Assembly (NCBI GenBank): GCA_025331435.1
Contig: JAIWNI010000022.1
Location: forward strand, 279,821-343,820
Direction: 5' to 3'
Source of the DNA: Choanephora cucurbitarum
Taxonomy: Eukaryota > Mucoromycota > Mucoromycetes > Mucorales > Choanephoraceae
DNA: 64,000 bases
The translations under genes and the position numbers were made by a program. Positions 19,146-32,244 of this stretch are shown one piece after another (positions within the stretch are counted from its first letter, which is position 1; every line of letters starts with the position of its first letter). The notes under the pieces were generated by a model. It was not told the origin of the DNA. It searched no databases and saw only the letters and a program-made list of their open reading frames with translations.

Positions 19146-21079
19146 ATCCGTTTAACTCTAACTGTCTTGTTTTTTTTCCTTTGCTTTCTCTTCCGTTTAA
19201 TTGAACTAGACAACAGTTTAATGAAAAAGAGGAAAAAAGAATAAAAGGAAAAAAAAAACGAATTGCATTTACATTAATTTTAGTACCAGATGGAGATGAA
19301 TTTAGCCAATGAACTTCATTTTAATTTAGAGTCTAATTGACATGCCCTGATTCCATTTATAAGCCATACATCGTAGAATGACAACATTTATTTATTTCTC
19401 CAAATTTTACATTGAAATCATGCATTTTCGTAGCAAGATAGGGTGAGCTTTAATTTGAAAGATTTCATCGGTAAGATGATTGTCAAGTGAGGTTCTGAGG
19501 AACACATGAGACTGAACCTCAAAAAAGAAAGTTTGGTTTAAAAGAAATATCGGTGTGGTATTTACCACATCTGAATTGTAATTTACAAACACCGATTATA
19601 TTAAGAAGAGTTTTTTATCGTGTTTAACACTTTTTCTCTTCACCTAATAAAGGCCTACATTATTTCTCGTTCAGTTTATACTGCTATCAATCGACAAATA
19701 CCACAATCGGCAATGGAGGAGTTTTGAAACCACAGCTTACACTTGCTCTATCTGTAGCCATCCTTACAGGCATGATAATCCGTCAAAAGATCATCCCAGT
19801 TCTAACTTGAATTTCCAAGAAAAAGAAAGGGGATAGGAGTATATTCGCTTGATAAAGTAAAATGACTACTTAGGTAACAAAGGTCTGAGGCTAAGTCATT
19901 TAGTCAGATGAGGCTTTATCAAAGAACGAAAGGCCACTCACTGCCTGACGCATTGCTAAATTTTGAAGAGGGGCTTTAAAAAGGAAACCTGTTATAACGT
20001 TTGTTTATGAGCCACATTATTAGTGCTCGTAGAATTATTGACAGGCCTTCCTTAGCTATGATCTAGAGCCTTTTTCTTTTGCAGTCCTATGCAGAACAAA
20101 AGATGAGATTGATACAAATGAAACAAACTTAGAACATCCCTTTTTCTGCTTTTATAAGCAATCATGTATACTACTCTTAGTCTACTTGATCCTCAAAAAC
20201 TTCTGACCAAGAAAAAAAAAGAATCGCTATTTGATTGTATGTCTAAAGCTTGCTTTTTTTTTACGGATACTCTGATCAGAATGAATGACAACATGGATTA
20301 GGTATGATAATTCAGAATGAAACATGTGTTTTGCTTGAAATTTTCAGGGTTGAATTTTTATATGTAACTTATTTTTGCATACAGCCTAGCAAAAAAAAAA
20401 GAATGCCGCATAGTATACTCTGCAGTCTAAGCTATATGCTATTGTTACATCACTTATTGTATTTCACTTTTCGCCTCCATATCGCTCAAGCCATGATCTA
20501 TTATGAGTGTCATTGCCTGTAGGTAATGGACATAATCTATTTGTATATTCAGCGGACTTAGAGATTGTTAAACAGATACTACTTTGTTCAAGAGGAGCTT
20601 AGCTGTCAAAACATGGAAATAGCCTAATTTGGGATAGACAATGGTCTTGATAATTATGGCTTATTTGATGTTGTTATTAGGAGATTTTCAAAAGCGTTTG
20701 CGTTAGAGCAAAGCCTCTCCTTCACAAACCTGATAAACACTTGCATGATAGAGCTAATGATACTTTACATTTGTGTAGCTCTTGTTTACTCATACAAAAT
20801 CGATAAAAAAATATGAAGTATTTGCAGTCATGCATCTTCTATGGAAAACGATTCAATTAGATTTAATGTTGCTTGTGTTACTTAATTGGACTAATCAGCC
20901 TCTTTTTTAAACTGTTGTTGCAGTAGCCAGAGTTGATTCTTATATAAACATAAGAACAGAAGTATGAATCGTCGATATTAACTCGTTAATAGGAGTATAA
21001 CAAACCTTCTTACTCCTTTTAAAAGAAACTGAAGAAAGTCTGTATATTTTATCTTTTATACGATCAATTGTTGACTATT
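19146..21079. other. 1.9-kb intergenic region, no supported gene
   Basis: AT-rich DNA with many stops. A plus-strand stretch ending at 19809 encodes a short hydrophobic tail (LTLALSVAILTGMIIRQK) without an ATG in frame; it could be the last exon of a very small membrane protein, but I cannot build it. The rest holds nothing I recognise. Confidence 0.4.
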
Positions 21080-22729
21080 TCAAAAGAAGGCGTCTCTAGG
21101 AACTATCCTGTTTGTTTCTTTCAATTCAACTGCATCACCGTGTTCCTCATCATCTTCATCGTCCTCTAGAAAGGCAGAAGAAGCATCTAAAATACCTTCG
21201 TGACTATCCACTTCAGTGTAGCCTCGGTTCTGGACTGTGCTTGCTAAATGCTCCCAGAGAGATATCAGTCCAAATGTGAAACCAAAGACAACAAAACCAA
21301 ACGAGAGGAGTACATTACAATAGGAGCTAATATCTATGCCTTTGATAGACAACAAAGCCAGTTGTTGTTCAGTAGCACCCATAAACAAGAGGCCTGCCAA
21401 CATTAGTGTCTATAGATGTATACACAAAGCATATGTCAGCCATCGCAAATATACGAATGAATTGCCTATAGAACTTACCAATGGTGGAATATATTGCCAA
21501 GGAGAGATGATGTCAAATTGACCTTGTTTCCAAACAAAACAAATCTCAATGATTCTACTTAGACCACCTGCCATAAGCATATAACCAAAATACGAATGGA
21601 TAGCACCACTGTTAGCAACATGTTGTGCATGACCTTGGAATGCAACTGCAGTCAGGATAATCAAGACAGATGGTACAACAGATCGGTTACCATTTCGACT
21701 CAACAAAATACCCACTAAACCAGCTGCCCACCAAATTATACCCATTGAGGTGTGCTGATAATCACCATGATTCCAAGGTTGGCCCCATCTATCATAAAGT
21801 AATGTTTTTTTTTTAAAAAAAGCAAATAGTTTCCAGTCTGTTTTCTTTTTTACCTGTGCTCAGTAAATGTGTTGACAATACCCCAAAGCATAATGACCCA
21901 ACTGTCATACCATTCTTGACTTTTTCCGTTTCGAAGCAACCAAGGACCGCCCACTCTAAGTGACAATAACAGCAAGATACCATAGGCTACGAAACTGGAT
22001 CCCATAATGAAATGAGCCAAACATTGGCCACTGGACTCTAGAATCAAAAAGAAAAGTACAAATGAGACTACACATGCCTTTTTCCTATTTTTTTTTTAGA
22101 TAAACTTACCTCCATAACAGAATCCAAGTGAAGCAATGACACCTAATACGATCTGTACATAACCAACAACAGGAACAAGTGCACCCATTGCTTTGTGTAA
22201 TTTAGTCATTGCAGGCCTTATTTTGCCTTGAATGCCCTTTTCTAAATGAAGTTTAAGATAGACGCCCAATACGAACTGGGAGACTACAAGCCAGATTACA
22301 ATGCTAGCAAACCATCGATGAGCAATATGAGGTTCCTAGCAGTTACTAATGAGTAACAGCAAAAGATACATTCAGTTTGCTTACATAATTTCGGCCATTA
22401 TGCGCATGTGCCAAAAACAATCCAACAACAAAAATAGCTGAGGCTAATACTTGAACAGGTACATGCCACTTGTTTTTAGCAAGCCCGAGAACCATACCTA
22501 ATGGATATAATACGCCAAATGCTTTGTTCAAGTGAGAGAGACAGAAAAGAAAGCTATGAGTCTCTAGTTATATATCATAGACTTTTTGTTAGTTACCTGT
22601 GACCATAAAAACAATGTGAAGTGTCATAATAAGACCTATAGGCTCGTCTGTAGCTGCACTGTTGTCAAACAAAGAAGGGTCTAAGTTATGACTATGACCC
22701 ATGCTGGATCCATGGTCATGTTCAGACAT
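21080..22729 (-). CDS. YTP1: YTP1-like multi-pass membrane protein (DUF2427 + Ytp1)
   Basis: Six exons on the minus strand: 22729-22597, 22521-22385, 22335-22110, 22037-21854, 21788-21479 and 21409-21080, giving 439 aa. A His-rich N-terminus (MSEHDHGSSMGHSHN) leads into a cytochrome-b561-like half (HIVFMVTAFGVLYPLGMVLG, FLAHAHNGRNYEPHIAHRW, TKLHKAMGALVPVVGYVQI). A Ytp1 half follows with NTFTEHRWGQPWNHGDYQH and QGHAQHVANSGAIHSYFGY. The paired histidines on helices could bind haem, as in b561 proteins (inference). The tail is acidic (EDDEDDEEHGD). Yeast Ytp1 has no defined function. Confidence 0.85.
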
Positions 22730-22844
22730 GGTTAATGTAAGATAGAGGAAGAAAAGAGTGTGACAATTAGTTTTCTTTGGTGAATTGCGGGATATTAAAA
22801 AAGGGAAAGTCAGAATAGTTTTCTAGAGACAGATAGTATTTATT

Positions 22845-23678
22845 TTAGGTTATAATCTCGAAAGAGGTAGCTTTGTGAGTGAACACAATTTTCTTGATAG
22901 ATGATGTATACTGCATAACATCGCAGGCTTGTTCAAAAGTGTCAATGGTTGATATATGCCGAATATCAATAGTGCTGAGACAGGTCAATTGTTTTACCAT
23001 ACTGTGTATTGAACTTGCCTTGATCTGATTGCACCATTGCAGTACAATATGTTCTAAATAAGGTAGCTTATGAGCAATATTATTCAATGTTTCTTCATTA
23101 ACCCAGCAACAGTAAGATAAATCCAACTCTCTCAAGTTGGCTTCGAATGTATTTGTATGTGTATAGAGCATGGTATCCTGGTGATTAGTAGTGTCTATGG
23201 TTTTACATGGCTTGATCATCGTATTCCTTAGACTCAAGCAATAGAGTTGCTGACGAATAGCCTCACCAACCCATTCCAATACTTCGGTAGAGAGTGTACA
23301 GCCAGTTAGAGTTAGTTTCTGAAGTTGGTTGACATTACTTTTGATTAATGGTAAAATGCCAGCAGGCGAGACATGTGTACAATTGGATAGATTCAGCTGT
23401 TTGAGATGTGTAGCCCGTAAGAAAGCGTGCAGAATAGGATCTGTGACATACTGATGCACAGCTGTCAAATCCAAGCATTCAATGAATCCTTGGTTGTATT
23501 CAGACAAATTGTTTACCAAAGCATTTAACTGCCTTCTTGAAGTGATGATAGGGTGTTTGTATATTTTACAAGTAGCTACTGTGTTCCAATAATAATCAAC
23601 AGTGGCCATTCTAAGCACATCTTCCATTGACAACAAATCTATCAATTTAGTCGCGATTTCATAAGGCAACTTATCCAT
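22845..23678 (-). CDS. F-box / leucine-rich repeat protein
   Basis: Single exon, 277 aa. The N-terminus (MDKLPYEIATKLIDLLSMEDVLRMATVDYYW) fits an F-box, which would dock onto Skp1 of an SCF ubiquitin ligase. It is followed by irregular AMN1-type LRRs, each with the L-x-x-L-x-L-x-x-C pattern: LKQLNLSNCTHVS, LQKLTLTGCTLS, LRELDLSYCCWVN, LEHIVLQWCNQIK. The substrate is unknown. It lies 115 bp downstream (in gene order) of YTP1 and 161 bp beyond the UBE3D-like gene; all three run on the minus strand, and the two neighbours share a ubiquitin theme, though there is no evidence for co-regulation. Confidence 0.78.
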   Translation of the reverse strand: MDKLPYEIATKLIDLLSMEDVLRMATVDYYWNTVATCKIYKHPIITSRRQLNALVNNLSEYNQGFIECLDLTAVHQYVTDPILHAFLRATHLKQLNLSNCTHVSPAGILPLIKSNVNQLQKLTLTGCTLSTEVLEWVGEAIRQQLYCLSLRNTMIKPCKTIDTTNHQDTMLYTHTNTFEANLRELDLSYCCWVNEETLNNIAHKLPYLEHIVLQWCNQIKASSIHSMVKQLTCLSTIDIRHISTIDTFEQACDVMQYTSSIKKIVFTHKATSFEIIT

Positions 23679-23839
23679 CTGTCAATCATATAAAAACAAG
23701 ACAAAGAAAAAGAAACCAAGAAAAAAGAAATGAAGGCGAGTAGTGTACGTAGAATAAATAGGGAATCATCATTTTCATGTCATTGTTTTTTTATTGTGAA
23801 TTGTAAGACATTAAGCTTACCTCTAACTATCTATCTGTA

Positions 23840-25292
23840 TTAATCGAATCGCGGTAAGAAGCCAACAGAGAAATGCCGAGTAAATACCATTGCAGGATGA
23901 TCTATTTGACGCATAAAAGGTGGTAAAACAAGACTGGACTGAGTTAAAATGTCTATAAGCTGTCGACAAAATAAATCTGGATAGATTAGGTGATCTGTTG
24001 ATTTGTCTTTTGACCATAACGAGAGATATTTCTGAGTATGCTCATCTGCTTGTTTTGAGCAATCCAGATACATTACTTTGACTACTCTTTTGCGTTGAAT
24101 GGCCTGATCTGTCTGAGTGTATCCACCATTAAATAAGATATGTGTGTCCCAGTTGAACAGCCATAACTTTATGAAATTGTGAGTGCTTTGTAGTATTCTT
24201 TTTTTACTTGCTTCTTAGTTTACCAGACAATACACTTGCTCACTCTGCCTTCCTTGAATAAGGAATTTATGAGTTGCATGGGTCTTGGCAGCATTGACAA
24301 GATCAGACATCAGGAAATCAGTAAATGCAGGCTGACCAGAAGGAGAAGGCAGTGGAGAGATAGTATACTTGAACATCTTTGCTGCCAGCAGCTCAGATGC
24401 TTCATTGTACTGCCCTTCACCGACCACATGATCACATGCAGAACAATGTATGGCAACCCATTTAGTAAATGTACCTTTGGTCCACTATAAATAGATGAAA
24501 GCATTAGTATATCTGACATGGTAGTAGCTTGCAAACAATAAAGTTGGAGAAATTAAAAGACTTTCTTCCCCTAGCAAACTGTTGAATGTCATTTTAAAAT
24601 CTTGGATTTTTGTATCGATCAACGATGGTTGAACTTATTCATCGCCAACCTTCTTAAAATCCTTTGCTTTTGTGGGGGAAGCTGTATAACTTAGAAATCT
24701 TACTTACATCTTGTTTGGCCAGTATCGCTTTGTTCGGCTGAATAGCATCCGAAAGAATATTTTGGGCATGCAGTAGCACATAGGTAGTACCCACTAAGAT
24801 GACATTGGGTCTGGCTAGTATTGGTCTCATTCGCGACTTGTGTTCCTCAGGTTTCGTCTCGTGACAGATCCAGCACTCTACTAGTTCATACCAATGCTCT
24901 GAGGGTAAATCTTTGAACTGATATTTGGCTGCATCTATTAGATATTGATTGCAGTGTTGACAGACCATGCGTTCTGTCTCGCCAAGATCTTTAGCGGACC
25001 ACCACTCTTTTAATTCTGCCTGTTGAGAGCGTTTCTGAGTGTCTACCAAAGATAGTTTGATTTCCCAGGGTGTGAGACTATCAGTTGAGTCTGTCATGGG
25101 TTGAGCAACTACTAAGTTTTGAGTAGAAACAGATGTATTAACCTGAGACAAATCAGCTACCACAGTGTCATTCAGTTTCAGCTGGCTGTCTTTGACTTGA
25201 AGTGTCCTGGCTACATCGCACGTAGAATCAACTGAAATGCAAGCGCGTAAGACATTGATATTGCTTAACTCTTCAGCGAAAAAAGGAATCAT
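23840..25292 (-). CDS. UBE3D: UBE3D-like (HECT-like) E2-binding E3 ubiquitin ligase
   Basis: Three exons on the minus strand: 25292-24708, 24484-24224 and 24166-23840, giving 390 aa, nearly the length of human UBE3D. Start: MIPFFAEELSNINVLRACIS. Cys/His elements conserved in the family: MVCQHCNQYLI, FKDLPSEHWYELVECWICH, and WVAIHCSACDHVVGE. The C-terminal block has WLFNWDTHILFNGGY and VMYLDCSK. Proteins of this family bind E2 enzymes such as UBE2C and have weak E3 activity. The first intron is long for this window (223 nt). The final exon contains the basic IQRKRVVKVMYLD stretch. Confidence 0.85.
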
Positions 25293-26787
25293 AGCTGAGA
25301 AAAGTACGCGTTTGTGTATGAAAGAGAAAAAATTTTCTTTGTCTTTGAAAATTGCCGTTCCGAAAACCCACTAAAGATTGATGTTACTGTCCAAGAACTG
25401 ACTCTAGAAGGCACAAGCAAGATATGCTTGGATAGATGGTTGCCTGCTCTAGTATGATAGTGAGCAAACAAATATGTCACAGGCAGCTTCTCTGAATTTA
25501 TCTATCATTGTGTCTCGGTCTATATATTAGCCGATTCAAAAGAACTTAAATTTGCTAGATCATATATTGACATCAAGACATGAGGTAAAATTATACGCTC
25601 TAAATCCACCAAGGTTATATTACCGATATCGTGGCACTTTCATTGGCATACCTAGTAAATGTACAGGCAGCCATTAGAAACATTTTATTGATGAAACTGG
25701 TAGAGTATCATTAGCTAGTTCTCTATTTCATTCTACATCTTTTACTTACACAAGTATTGACTTCGTCTTGATGTTTGTTTCCTTTTTCAAAATTTAACCG
25801 GACCTTTTGCACCTATCATCTCGTAAGATGTCAGTTGTCTTGTTTGTTTTCTTTCGCTCAGCACAATCCTGATAAAACACAACAACACTGAAGCTTCTAT
25901 GCATTTCATTTTAACCGTGATTGTACAACCAAAGTTGTTATGCTCAAACAAGAGATAGAAAAGACGAAATAGTTCTAGACTATTCAGACATCAAATCTCT
26001 AAACTCAGTTTTGATGAACATTGACATCTGTCCTCCTAGTTATCTGCCAAAGTGCCTTTTTAATCCGCTTCAGTGAAAAAGATAGATAATTTGTTTAGGC
26101 AGAGATAACAAGCTAATGGAAAACAACCTTCTATGTACTCAACTGAGAGAAACAGACGGAATAAAGAAAAGAAGTAACAAAAAGCAAATGCACATTGTAT
26201 TGTGTCAATACAAATCTTTCCCCTTTTTCTTGTTATGACAGCCAATCTCCTCTTGAATTCCAGTAACACTCGTTTGCCAGATAGACCAACTTATTAACAA
26301 CACATCAGATAAGCGTAAAATCAACTCAAATCCAACAACTGGCTCGCATGCGTCAAATAGCACGAATGATCCTAAAGGAAGACTGATGAGTCCAATGAAG
26401 TGAGAAAAGTACATATCGTAAGTATTCCTTGAGTGATACAAACATGCAACAACCATTCTAGGTTGAATACTCGTTGTATGTTAGGGTGACTATTACCATA
26501 AGATAAATATTGTTTGTCTATACGAACAAGGAAATGAAATTTATTTTCTGCATAATTGGTAACAGCAAAAAAAAAGGAATCAAATATGCTTCTTTATGTG
26601 TAACACGAACACACTTTTACCTTTTTCACCCGCTTTTTCTCTCTTTCTCTTTCTCTGATTCTTCTTGTCTTGATCAACTTGATGGCAGAGACAGCAAGTT
26701 CGCTTCACTCATCAAAAGACATCAAAATACATAATAGTTCAGGTAGTTCAGTAGAATGTACACTAGACATATTTGAGATTAACTTGG
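25293..26787. other. Divergent intergenic region, no supported gene
   Basis: 1.5 kb between the starts of the UBE3D-like and SCAI genes. A minus-strand open stretch at 26205-26456 is hydrophobic but lacks a convincing start or relatives I know. A CT-rich tract (26632-26662) may belong to the SCAI promoter. Confidence 0.4.
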
Positions 26788-29700
26788 ATGCATAAAGCGC
26801 ATATGGATACCCAGCCTGTTGTAAGCGCCACAAGTACTGCAGCGCATTCAAATGCCACCAACATCAATAACAGTACAGCTGCAGTAGCAAATGCACTAGT
26901 CAACTCGACTGTAGCTGCTGCACCACTCAACACGACAGGAGGTCTTCAGTCTTCAAACACAGGCGAAACGGTGACAGCAGAAACAGGAGAAGATACGATG
27001 CGTAAGCAAAAGCTAGTGGAAGAGTTTCAATATCTACTAGAAAAGAGTCAAAGTTTGTTTAGCGGATTAAGGTAAACATACCTTCTTCAGTCTATGAAAT
27101 GAAGCTGGACTAAATTTTAAAGTGTAATATAGAGACTTGCCACCTACTGGAAGCCATCGTCAGTGGAGACCTGTAAGTCAGCAAACATAGAATCATAAGG
27201 TATAAGGGTAGTTAATCAAAGTGAATTCAAGTATTTCGAAAAAACATTTGAGGTGTACACAAAGGTAAACTAGTCATTTTTTTCTTATTTGTTTGTTATA
27301 TAATGGCTCACCACTTTGACAGTTGTGGAAGTTTCAACAGACGCATCGATCTATATTAGAAGATAAGAGCAATTATGGTCTCAAACGATGGGAAGTAGGT
27401 GAAATTGCAAGCAAGATTGGCCAGCTCTATTATCATTACTAGTAAAGTAATACAACAATCCCCCCTTCTCTCTCTCTTTCACTGCATTGAATTCTTTCCC
27501 TCCTAATAATCTGTTGATAGCCTAAGAACTAGCGAAACAAATTACCTGTATGAATCATATGTATTCTATGAAGCTATTCATGAAAGACAATACTTTAAGG
27601 ATATTATTGAAGTCAAAAAGTAAGTCAAGAAATAAAGACATGCTATCATTTGAGCCTTGTTGTTCATGTAAACCTTTATGATAGCTCTGCACTCATGATC
27701 AAGAAGATGCGTTACTACGCTCGGTTTATTATTGTCTGCTTGTTGCTCAACAAGGATGAAAATGTGCGTCAGTTAATTGCTGAATTAGAGCAACTGATTG
27801 AAGAATATACAAAAAGCTTCAAACCTCCAGATGCAAAAGAATGGCAAATGGTGTTGGAGGAAATCCGTACGTTCACTGAAGCAGAGAAGAAATTAGTGCC
27901 CATCAATTTAGATCGAACGCCGGATAAGATTCAACATCGTCTTGCACCTGATCTAGCCGAGAGAAGCTTAGGCAATTTGCCCAAACTCAGATTGCAGGAA
28001 GCTATTCTAGTAGGCAGCTATCAAAAGCAGATCAAGTTCTCAGAATTAACACTAGATATGTATCGTATGCTTCAATCGCTCGAGCGAAAGCCGTATATCA
28101 TTCATCCTTCAGTTGCTGCTAATGCACAGCATCAAAAGAAACCCAGCGAAGATAAAGAGAAGAAGGATACAGCCATCAAAGAAGATGGAACAGTTAAGAA
28201 CAATACTGCAGCTCACACAACGAACGCATCTGTATCATCCAATCCAATGGCTTCAGTTGCCAACACAACATCGTCTTCTACAACAGCTAATGCTGTAACT
28301 AATGCTGCCAATGCTAATAGTTCTACGAATGCTTCGAATGCCAGTAATGCATCTGCTATTGCTCCTAACAATACAGTAGCAACTAACAATAGCACGAATT
28401 CAGTTAACAATACAGGCACAGCCGATGGCATATCTGCAGCAACAGCAACAACGACAACAACGGCAGCAGCAGCAAACAATACAAATACTGCTTCAACTGC
28501 TTCAGTAACTGCCTCAAACGCAGTACCTTCAACATCTACCTCAGCTCCTACAAATGCGAGTGCAACACATGGATTGACCAGTCAAGTTCAAAACGAAAGA
28601 AACGCTAAGCGATCCAATCCACACAAATACCTTCTCTACAGACCTTCTTTAACCCAGCTTTTAGTTTACATCTCAACTGCTTTCAAAGACACAGGTGATC
28701 ATGCTGCTCTCTTGCTGTATCTTTCAGCTGATGGGTATGCGTATCCAGAAAGAACAGTACCAGGCTATGGTGGTGGTGTCCTGACGAGTCAGCGATCAAA
28801 ACAGACAACTGATCGATCCAATACAGGCCCAGCTGCCTTGTCCAACATTGCAAACTCTACTGCAGCTGCTACAAACACCACTTCGATGAGCACATCTTCG
28901 CTCAATCATGCTGCAAACAGTACCTTAGGAGCAGGCGTGAATACCAATTCCACACAAGCGGCATCTAGTGCCAATACTAACACTATCAACACAAACGGAG
29001 TCGTTGGTGGTACTGTCACCAATAGTAATAATACCAATAACCCAAATCAGGCTAATGCTGCAACTTCTGTTACGAATGCATCTTTGTCTCATGCCGTTGA
29101 GACTGCTATCATCCCTCCTTCAGTCCATTGCTTACATCCAGCTGATTTGATCCCTTTTACTCGCAAACCGCTTTTCCTTATTGTTGATAGTGACAATAGT
29201 GTGGAATTCAAAAGCATGCCTAATGTATTTGATCAACCTGTCATGTGTCTTATGTCACCTGTTGAATATCCCTCTTCTGTGCAAGACAAGAGTGAAATCG
29301 GTAGCCTATTTACCTTGTTTCTTCATACGCCTCTGTTAGGCTTCTGTTCAGTCTCTGATATTGGTAATCTGGATCAATCGAAGTGGGACGAATGCGTCCG
29401 AAAGATTGCAGCGATGGAGAAATCGATAGGTGATTTGCTTATATCTGATGTCAATGTTGGTAAGTAAAAGCCTCCTGAACTTTAGTCTGATAAATGATTG
29501 ATCATAAACCATAACAAACCAGATAAGAACATCAAGCGCTTCATGTCAGATGATTTCCTGTACTGTTTTATTGTTCGTTTTGTACTCTGCGGTATTTTCT
29601 TAAGATACCATTCTTCGTTCAAAGATGAAAAGGTAAATCTAAACATAAATGATATGCCTATCTCATGCTTTGTTGTGTAGGCGTTTCCCTCTTCTGTACC

Positions 29701-29926
29701 TTCCGTACCTGAGAGTATTTATGTCTCGACTGAGATTGTCACCATGTTGGGTGATTTAACAGCCATTGCGGATGTAGGCACTTATTTTAGCTTGCCTGCC
29801 TATGCTTCCTCTTCTACACCTACAACCGCAGCTGCCTTGATCAATACCACAAATGCAAATGTACTCTCTTCTTCTCCTACCTCTACCATGGCAACACTTG
29901 TAGATGCAACAAATACAAAAGAATAA
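26788..29926 (+). CDS. SCAI: SCAI homologue with Ala/Thr/Asn-rich insertions
   Basis: Eight exons: 26788-27071, 27133-27172, 27232-27264, 27323-27441, 27521-27619, 27685-29459, 29523-29632 and 29681-29926, giving 901 aa (a second ATG at 26803 is also possible). Conserved SCAI blocks: VEEFQYLLEKSQSLFSGLR, LKRWEVGEIASKIGQLYYHY, YLYESYVFYEAIHERQYF, RYYARFIIVCLLLN, NPHKYLLYRPSLTQLLVYI and the C-terminal LFTLFLHTPLLGFC plus FVLCGIFLRYHSS. Human SCAI (about 600 aa) represses MRTF/SRF transcription and acts with 53BP1 in DNA repair. The extra length comes from low-complexity insertions at about residues 335-495 and 555-665. The stop lies 54 bp from that of the convergent protease gene. Confidence 0.88.
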
Positions 29927-29980
29927 CAACGATTTATTTAAATAAATAATAATAAAAGAAAACAACTTCAAAAAAAACAA

Positions 29981-32244
29981 TTATTCATCACATTGAGATG
30001 GTAAATCATAGCTTTCAACACGCTGTTCAAGCCAACCTCGCTTTTCAAGTTTGGCACCCACACCAAGACCACGCTTGGCAAATGCGCGATAGATATCGCA
30101 GTGATACTTGCCACCTGTCAGCTGCTTTTCAGCTTCCAAGATAGCATCACGAGCAGAAACGAAAGAAGGATTACAAGGTTGCAGTTTCATGCCATCCATG
30201 ACCAATTGCATAGCCAGTGTATTACCATAGGATGTGACATGTTCACGCACTTTCTCAAGTTCTTCTTCGTCCATAGCTACCTTGTAAGGATCAGAAGGTG
30301 TAGGTGGGAACCATTCAGGTGTGAAGCCAAGACGATCCACTAGATTCCAGTAGACTTCGTACAACATTTCGGCCCATACTTCACCCTTAGCATGCACGCC
30401 CCAGTAATCGAAACGATCCATGATACGGTATGTGCTTGGATTGGTTGAGTTGGAAGTAGAGTATTTGTATTTACGGATACCATCGCCACCGTTGGAGTAA
30501 TCGCCCATACCAAATTCTACTGTGCGTTTGTATTCAGGTCGCATACGGATCGTTGTAGCCACAAAGTCTCCCCAGCCTTCACCCATACCGCCTGCTTCAC
30601 CCCAACCAAGACAGTTTGAGTTCATGGGGCCACCAGTAAGACGGGTAGAGACACCGTGAGTGTACTCGTGAATGACAATACCACTTTCAAAGTCACCATC
30701 ACGCATAGGATGAGTTTGATCCCAGATATACATACGCATCTTACCATGCTTACCATCAGGAGGAGTTGCAAAGTTAGCATTGTTACGGCCAGAGCCATCC
30801 TGTGCATTGGCAATAACAGCATCTCCTTCACCATTTTCCTTGCTACGTCCACGGCCCATGTTGTCTTGTTGGAAGTTACCAGCCTTCTCATCAAAACCAT
30901 AACGATAAAAGAAGTCATGAGCTGTATTGACCCAGTAGAACAGGTTGGTGACTGCAGCATCTTCATATTCAGTAGGTTCTTGTTTATCGAAATCAGCCTC
31001 AAAATCAAATAGAATATCGCCCTTATCGTTTACTTTGCCAGCAGGACGATGGTTGTTTTGCCAATTAGAGCCACCATCTGGATTTGTGTGTGTATAGGCA
31101 TTGTTACCGATGGTTACGTTGTACGATTTAGCACCCTTAGCGAGAACACCTTGAGCATGCCAGCCATCAGGACTAGCCCATTTATCATGTGGGTTCTTGA
31201 TCAACACTTGTTTAGAGTCATTAGGATCATTGTAACCAAAAGGGATTACGTTGTATGCAGCTGCACTGGAAACCCAATCAACTAGACTGATGATGGTGCC
31301 ATCATGAGCATTCACATGACCATTGTACCAATTATCATGCAGTTCATATTCTAAATCCCAGACTAATTGCAAGTCACCTTTCTCATTTTGAATATAAGCC
31401 TGTCTAGCCTGAACAGGTGATTGGGCAAAGGGCACATTATCAAATTCAAAGGCAGGCGATGTGTCTTGGCTGTTTGGTTTGAGTGAGGTGGTCATGATTA
31501 GATTGTCTGGGATCAAATAATCAACGACAGTAGGATCAGGAAGGGATGTTCGGACAAAAGCCATTAATGAGAGAACGGCTTGAGCAGGATGAATGACATC
31601 AGCATTTTCATTGGCAATATCATAAAGATAATCAACGTCAAGCTGTGGTTGTTGCTGTTGTAATTTAGGCTGGAAGAAAACGACTTGACTGAACGAACTT
31701 GAGACCATACGTAGTCCATCTTGTACACGCTAGAATTAAAAAGTCAATAAGCAAGAAATACACAAACAGACTATGCGTCACTTACAGTCAAGATATCAGG
31801 TTTATTTTCCATTGAATTGAGTTTAGGAACAGGTCTTGCAAATGAATTACCGTAAGAAATGATCTTTCCGAAACGATCGACATTGATATTGATATCACCA
31901 TTTAAGACTTCCAAGCCATTGACAACTTGACGTAGATAAACATGTGTAACACCGTTCAAATCAGACTTGTAACTACTTTGGACAACAAATTCACTGTTTG
32001 TCAGTTCTGCTTGTGCGAATGCGATAGCAATATCTTCTGGCTGATCTGTCATGGTAAAAGCACTATAGTCATTTTGACGTTGTTGCCAGGTGGGTGTGGC
32101 ATATTCCCGATAGGGCACTTCAGGACCAAAACTACGGGAAAGGCCTTGAAGATATTCTTTGCGACTGAGATCACCATTGTTAATCACTGCGGCAAATGTG
32201 GTTGTAGCCAATAATAGGATAGCGGATGAGATAGAATACTTCAT
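29981..32244 (-). CDS. Fungalysin, secreted M36 metalloprotease
   Basis: Two exons on the minus strand, 32244-31786 and 31729-29981, giving 735 aa. A signal peptide is clear (MKYSISSAILLLATTTFAA). The FTP propeptide domain follows (GVTHVYLRQVVNGLEVLNGD), then the peptidase domain with the zinc motif HEYTH in GIVIHEYTHGVSTRL at about residue 505. The third zinc ligand glutamate is in GGMGEGWGDF downstream. All catalytic elements are intact, so the enzyme should be an active extracellular gluzincin after propeptide removal. Such proteases degrade proteins outside the cell and are expanded in some fungi. Regulation is not evident; the upstream 2.4 kb has no gene. Confidence 0.94.

Noticed and set aside
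26060..26456. Possible small membrane protein on the minus strand
   Set aside because: Hydrophobic stretch only; no clear start, intron signals or family pattern.
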